A DNA stretch of 8,357 nucleotides from Desulfobacterales bacterium (GTDB taxonomy: Bacteria; Desulfobacterota; Desulfobulbia; Desulfobulbales; BM004): NCBI GenBank assembly GCA_012974315.1, contig JAAXQI010000133.1, positions 1 to 8,357 on the forward strand. Direction: 5' to 3'. Below the pieces are notes generated by a model that was given only the letters and a program-made list of their open reading frames with translations, had not been told where the DNA came from and did no database searches. Positions 5,479 through 8,357 of the stretch are shown piece by piece. The translations under genes were made by a program, and so were the position numbers. Each line of letters begins with the position of its first letter. The first letter of the stretch is position 1.

Positions 5479-7563
5479 TTATTTTGACTTTTGTTTCTCT
5501 GCTTGAAACGTTTTTATTATTTCCTCGGCGACTGATTTTGGCACCTGCTTAAAGGTGGCAAACTCCATGGTAAATTCCGCTTTGCCCTGGGTAAGGGACC
5601 GCAATACCGTTGAGTAGCCAAACATTTCCGATAATGGAACCTCGGATTCAACCGAAGTATAATTCGCTTCCTCGACAGTACCTATGATCATGCCGCGCCT
5701 CTGGTTCAAGCTGCCCATGATAGACCCCTGAAACTCTGAGGGGCCCTCCACTGCAACTTTCATGATAGGCTCAAGGATTACAGGTTTTGCCTTCTGGTAG
5801 CCCTCCTTGAAAGCGCCTATGGCAGCCAACTGAAAAGCGACGTCGGAGGAGTCAACATTGTGGGAGGAACCATCATTTATAGTAACCCTTACTCCGGTAA
5901 TGTGGGCCCCTGCCAGAGAACCCTTTTTCAGACTTTTTTGAAAACCCTTGTCACAGGAAGAGATAAACTCGCGAGGAATAGACCCACCTACGATCTTATC
6001 CACAAATTCATATTCCCCTTCTTCCATCGGCTCAATAAAGCCTCCCACACGGCCAAACTGACCAGAACCACCGGTCTGTTTCTTATGGGTGTAATTAAAC
6101 TCTGCCCTCTGGGTAATGGTTTCACGGTAGGCAACCTGCGGCTGCCCCACTTGTACTGCGGCATCATACTCACGCTTCATGCGCTCGATATACACCTCAA
6201 GATGAAGCTCACCCATACCTGAAATAATTGTTTCGTTGGTCTCATGGTCCACAAAGGTCTTGAATGTCGGATCCTCCTTGGTGAACCGGTTGAGGGCCTT
6301 TGACATATTAATCTGGGACTTGTTGTCTTCAGGTATAATTGCCAGTGAAATAACAGGTTCCGGCACAAACATGGAACTCATTGACACAGAGACATCCGGG
6401 GAGGTAAAGGTATCACCCGAGGCACAATCAATACCGAAAAGGGCAACAATATCACCGGAAGCAGCCTCGTTGATTTCCTCCATCTCATCCGAATGCATCC
6501 TGACGAGTCGGCCTATCTTAACCTTTCTGCCATCGCGGCTGTTGATAATAGTATCACCTTTTTTCATAGTGCCCTGGTAAATCCGGACATAGGTCAACTG
6601 TCCGTAGCGCCCGTCTTCAAGCTTGAAAGCAAGGGAGATTAAAGGATCATCAGTATTGGAAGTGAGAACGATTTCTTTCTCGTCATTTGCAAGATCAAGG
6701 GCTGTATTTTCAATATCTCTGGGAGTCGGGAGATAGGCGAGAACCGCATCGAGCATGGCCTGAACCCCTTTATTCTTGTATGCCGATCCCATAAATACCG
6801 GTACCAGTTCCAGACTGAGGGTCCCAATCCGGACTGCATCCCGGATCATCTCTTCAGTGGGTGTTCCTTCCAGAATAGCTTCCATTAACTCTTCTGAATA
6901 CATTGATGCGGCATCAAGGAGTTCTTCGCGCTTTGCATCAGCCTCTTCCTGGAGTTCGGCAGGAATCTCAGCTTCCCTGATCACCTCGCCATTGTCACCT
7001 TCAAAATAAATGGCCTTCATGGTCACCAGGTCAACAACCCCTTTCAGGTCCGCTTCCAGACCGATTGGCAACTGCAGCAGCACGGCATTAAGGTCCAGCT
7101 TATCTCTGAGCTGTTGGGCTACTCTATAGGGATTGGCACCGGTGCGATCACATTTATTGATAAATACTATGCGTGGAACCTTATAACGGGTCATCTGACG
7201 ATTGACCGTAATGCTCTGGGACTGGACTCCACCCACAGAACACAAAATGAGAACAGCGCCATCCAGAACCCTCAGGGCCCTTTCCACTTCAATGGTAAAA
7301 TCCACATGGCCCGGAGTATCAATGATATTGATGTCATGACCTTTCCAACTGCAGTAAGTCGCTGCCGACTGGATGGTAATGCCCCTTTCTTTTTCCAGTT
7401 CCATGGAGTCCATCTTGGCTCCGACACCGTCCTTGCCGCGCACTTCATGTATAGCGTGTATTCTTTGCGTGTAAAAAAGAATACGTTCAGTCAGAGTGGT
7501 TTTCCCAGAGTCAATATGGGCACTGATTCCAATATTTCTTAACTTGTCCAAATTCGCTTTCAT
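5479..7563 (-). CDS. fusA: Translation elongation factor G, spd/mitochondrial EF-G1 type
   Basis: EF-G is the ribosomal GTPase that drives tRNA-mRNA translocation. The 694-residue protein is complete. G1 is AHIDSGKTT (15-23), switch I RGITIQSAATY (60-70), G3 DTPGHVDFT (82-90), G4 NKCD (136-139) and G5 region GSAYKNKGVQ (259-268). Domain II spans about 305-395, III about 400-480, IV about 480-600 with HKKQTGGSGQFG (493-504) and the tip loop SHNVDSSD (567-574), and V about 600-680. IHEVRGKDGVGAKMDSMELE (38-57) and HIDSGKTTLTER match mitochondrial EF-G1 and the bacterial spdEFG1 group rather than canonical EF-G, which has HIDAGKTTTTER. From family knowledge, spdEFG1 carries out translocation while a partner, spdEFG2, does recycling. 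The start is supported by TGAGGAAG 5 nt before the ATG. There is no rpsL, rpsG or tuf beside it, so it lies outside the str operon. Confidence 0.95.
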   Translation of the reverse strand: MKANLDKLRNIGISAHIDSGKTTLTERILFYTQRIHAIHEVRGKDGVGAKMDSMELEKERGITIQSAATYCSWKGHDINIIDTPGHVDFTIEVERALRVLDGAVLILCSVGGVQSQSITVNRQMTRYKVPRIVFINKCDRTGANPYRVAQQLRDKLDLNAVLLQLPIGLEADLKGVVDLVTMKAIYFEGDNGEVIREAEIPAELQEEADAKREELLDAASMYSEELMEAILEGTPTEEMIRDAVRIGTLSLELVPVFMGSAYKNKGVQAMLDAVLAYLPTPRDIENTALDLANDEKEIVLTSNTDDPLISLAFKLEDGRYGQLTYVRIYQGTMKKGDTIINSRDGRKVKIGRLVRMHSDEMEEINEAASGDIVALFGIDCASGDTFTSPDVSVSMSSMFVPEPVISLAIIPEDNKSQINMSKALNRFTKEDPTFKTFVDHETNETIISGMGELHLEVYIERMKREYDAAVQVGQPQVAYRETITQRAEFNYTHKKQTGGSGQFGRVGGFIEPMEEGEYEFVDKIVGGSIPREFISSCDKGFQKSLKKGSLAGAHITGVRVTINDGSSHNVDSSDVAFQLAAIGAFKEGYQKAKPVILEPIMKVAVEGPSEFQGSIMGSLNQRRGMIIGTVEEANYTSVESEVPLSEMFGYSTVLRSLTQGKAEFTMEFATFKQVPKSVAEEIIKTFQAEKQKSK

Positions 7564-7632
7564 TATTACTTCCTCAAACTTTCCTCTATTATTATCTGGG
7601 TATCATATTTATACCTAAAAAACATCTCTTAA

Positions 7633-7660
7633 ATTATTACATATCTGCTTTATCAATCAA
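7633..7660 (-). promoter_or_regulatory. Possible weak promoter immediately upstream of fusA
   Basis: TTGATT (7655-7660) and AATAAT (7633-7638) are 16 bp apart on the minus strand, between the leader terminator and fusA. It would give a 5' UTR of about 60 nt. Both boxes are imperfect, and overlapping choices such as TTGATA with TTTAAG at 17 bp exist. A 5-bp ATCTG/CAGAT hairpin (7643-7665) covers the same DNA. If this promoter is inactive, fusA would depend on read-through of the upstream terminator. Confidence 0.3.
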
Positions 7661-7675
7661 CAGATGCATAATGCC

Positions 7676-7720
7676 AAAAATAAATAACCCGCTCTCCACT
7701 TCATACTAAGTGGCAGCAGG
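7676..7720 (-). terminator. Intrinsic terminator about 110 bp upstream of fusA
   Basis: On the minus strand CCTGCT (7715-7720) pairs with AGCGGG (7688-7693), with one G-U pair. A small internal loop follows, and CCACTT (7708-7713) pairs with AAGTGG (7696-7701) around AGTATG. The stem is followed by TTATTTATTTTT (7676-7687). It ends the transcript from the promoter at 7874-7902, either as the end of a small RNA or as an attenuator in front of fusA. Confidence 0.75.
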
Positions 7721-7866
7721 CGCTAACCCAATTCTGTCTTCTACAAAAATGAGCCAAAAGATGAGACTGCCTTCACAGCTTAAGCGAATCCAAGCATTCG
7801 CCTGTTAGGCAACCAATTGATTTTAAGTGTGCATGCCTCTGCTTAAAGAAATGATCTTCAATATGC
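7676..7866 (-). ncRNA. Candidate structured small RNA or fusA leader RNA
   Basis: This RNA of about 190 nt is bounded by a strong promoter and an intrinsic terminator and has no open frame longer than a few codons. It folds by eye into a three-way junction. The closing stem is AAAUCAAUU (7815-7823) with AAUUGGGUU (7725-7733), with one mismatch. Hairpin 1 is UGCCU/AGGCA (7807-7811, 7768-7772), continued by CAG/CUG and GCGAAU/AUUCGC. Hairpin 2 is GUCU/AGAC plus UCU/AGA (7736-7767). The two hairpins abut with no spacer. A distal pairing of GCAGAGGC (7835-7842) with GCCUGCUGC (7713-7721, one bulge) would extend the closing helix, and it uses bases of the terminator 5' arm, so the two folds exclude each other. 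I do not recognise a known riboswitch. The size would also suit 6S RNA, though I see no clear match. Exact ends are inferred. Confidence 0.5.
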
Positions 7867-7873
7867 GGCGTGC

Positions 7874-7902
7874 TATATACACGTTAGCCGCCTTACTGTC
7901 AA
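7874..7902 (-). promoter_or_regulatory. Strong promoter for the RNA/leader upstream of fusA
   Basis: A perfect -35 TTGACA (7897-7902) is separated by exactly 17 bp from TATATA (7874-7879) on the minus strand. Transcription should start near 7865-7868. It lies about 60 bp beyond the tRNA-Phe terminator, so this is a separate transcription unit pointing toward fusA. Confidence 0.75.
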
Positions 7903-7962
7903 GCAAAACGCTAAAAAAACAACAGTATCTGCTCCTGAACAATCACAAGCCTTTTCATCCTG

Positions 7963-8001
7963 AAATGAAAATAGGAGCTACAAAACAAGTGTAGCTCCTA
8001 T
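7963..8001 (-). terminator. Terminator of the tRNA-Phe unit
   Basis: ATAGGAGCTACA (7990-8001 on the minus strand) pairs perfectly over 12 bp with TGTAGCTCCTAT (7971-7982) around a 7-nt loop, followed by TTTCATTT. It begins 10 bases after the tRNA CCA end. The U-tract is short and interrupted, but the stem is strong. Confidence 0.8.
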
Positions 8002-8011
8002 GATATTTCTG

Positions 8012-8087
8012 TGGTGCCGAGACGCAGATTTGAACTGCGGACACGCGGATTTTCAGTCCACTGCTCTACCGACTGAGCTATCTCGGC
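8012..8087 (-). tRNA. tRNA-Phe (GAA)
   Basis: This is a complete 76-nt cloverleaf with encoded CCA. The acceptor is GCCGAGA/TCTCGGC, the D-arm GCTC-AGTCGGTA-GAGC, and the anticodon arm GTGGA-CTGAAAA-TCCGC with anticodon GAA. The variable loop is GTGTC and the T-arm CGCAG-TTCAAAT-CTGCG. The discriminator base is A. All stems pair, with one T-G pair in the anticodon stem. It is a single-gene unit with its own promoter upstream and terminator downstream. Confidence 0.97.
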
Positions 8088-8108
8088 GCCATTCAAAATG
8101 AACTGGCA

Positions 8109-8137
8109 AATATATGGAAGGATAAATTCCTTGTCAA
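8109..8137 (-). promoter_or_regulatory. Promoter of tRNA-Phe
   Basis: A perfect TTGACA (8132-8137) lies 17 bp from TATATT (8109-8114) on the minus strand. Initiation near 8102 would give a 15-nt leader ahead of the mature tRNA 5' end at 8087. The -35 box overlaps the stop codon of the unrecognised partial frame upstream. Confidence 0.8.
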
Positions 8138-8338
8138 GTCATTTCTGCTGAAGCCACTCTGGCAAGGACCAACCTGTCGTGCCTGGCACACTGTTCCCTG
8201 GCAAGTGCCGCCCATAGAAAACCGATCGCCAAAGGAACGAAGGATAGAATATGTCCACTCCAGTGCAGGAAAGATGCGGATGGGGATTGGCAGAGAACCA
8301 CGAAGTCGGTGTTTACACCTCTCAGGTTTGCATTAAAC
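8134..8338 (-). other. Doubtful partial reading frame at the contig end
   Basis: About 68 codons are open on the minus strand, ending with TGA at 8134-8136. It contains a hydrophobic stretch ILSFVPLAIGFLWAALA and an Ala/Arg-rich end. I recognise no family. Both remaining plus-strand frames I checked are also open across most of this stretch, so openness is weak evidence. The apparent start Met and first residues (MCIRD) are translated from the sequencing adapter, so the true N-terminus, if this is a gene, is lost beyond the contig end. It could be the 3' end of a real gene or non-coding DNA. Confidence 0.25.
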
Positions 8339-8357
8339 CTGTCTCTTATACACATCT
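8339..8357 (+). other. Nextera Tn5 mosaic-end adapter (sequencing artefact)
   Basis: The final 19 bases are CTGTCTCTTATACACATCT, the reverse complement of the hyperactive Tn5 mosaic end used in Nextera libraries. It sits exactly at the contig edge and is untrimmed adapter, not chromosomal sequence or a real transposon end. It creates a false MCIRD- protein start on the minus strand. Confidence 0.97.

Noticed and set aside
7114..7542. Plus-strand frame of 142 codons opposite the EF-G GTPase domain
   Set aside because: The opposite strand encodes invariant EF-G motifs, so this is a shadow frame.
7599..7615. GGTAT/ATACC inverted repeat ahead of fusA as an operator
   Set aside because: Only 5-bp arms in A+T-rich DNA, with no other support.
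7676..7866. 6S, SRP or tmRNA identity for the leader RNA
   Set aside because: The SRP core and tmRNA features are absent. The length fits 6S, but I cannot see a convincing large-bubble single hairpin. It is left as an unassigned candidate.
7911..7958. 15-codon minus-strand frame (MKRLVIV...) between the tRNA-Phe terminator and the leader promoter
   Set aside because: It is too short, has only a weak purine stretch before it, lies upstream of the predicted transcript start and runs through the promoter region.
8339..8357. Genuine Tn5/IS50 transposon end
   Set aside because: The exact mosaic-end sequence at the contig edge with nothing beyond it is the signature of a library adapter.

Overview
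The window looks like one end of a metagenome or draft-genome contig from a sulfate- or sulfite-metabolising bacterium, most likely Desulfobacterota (a Desulfobulbales-like lineage is my guess). The grounds are a clear DsrM (membrane subunit of the DsrMKJOP complex) next to an RsbRD_N protein, an EF-G of the spirochaete/planctomycete/delta (spd) type, and a moderate base composition (mid-40s % G+C by eye). The last 19 bases, 8339-8357, are exactly the Nextera Tn5 mosaic end. They are library adapter, not genome, so the contig ends there.

Every gene I can support lies on the minus strand, so the biological order runs from high to low coordinates. It starts with an unrecognised partial reading frame fused to the adapter (8134-8338), followed by a complete tRNA-Phe(GAA) unit with its own -35/-10 promoter and terminator (about 7963-8137). 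Next is a 408-base leader region upstream of fusA. It carries a near-consensus promoter (7874-7902), a compact foldable RNA of about 190 nt and an intrinsic terminator (7676-7720), so it is either a free-standing small RNA or an attenuated fusA leader. Then come fusA (mitochondrial EF-G1-like, 5479-7563) and a closely spaced P-loop ATPase of unknown function (4742-5443). The ATPase stop codon lies inside a 134-bp inverted-repeat element (4613-4746), which is followed by a strong bidirectional terminator (4561-4599).

Beyond that terminator, a consensus-like promoter sits almost on top of the start of a eukaryotic-type hisA (3729-4508). Next is recD2 (1437-3677), then a 241-base A+T-rich intergenic region, and then an operon of an RsbRD_N-domain protein (641-1195) and dsrM (1-624). 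dsrM runs off the window edge, so it is an open frame that a search for closed frames would miss.

Functionally, the window mixes translation (tRNA-Phe, EF-G), histidine biosynthesis (HisA), DNA repair (RecD2) and the start of the dissimilatory sulfur-metabolism operon. I see no CRISPR array, phage module, toxin-antitoxin pair or defence cassette. The items most worth a second look are the structured RNA upstream of fusA, the large inverted repeat at the end of the ATPase gene, and the presence in one short stretch of two genes (fusA, hisA) whose closest recognisable type is eukaryotic or organellar.
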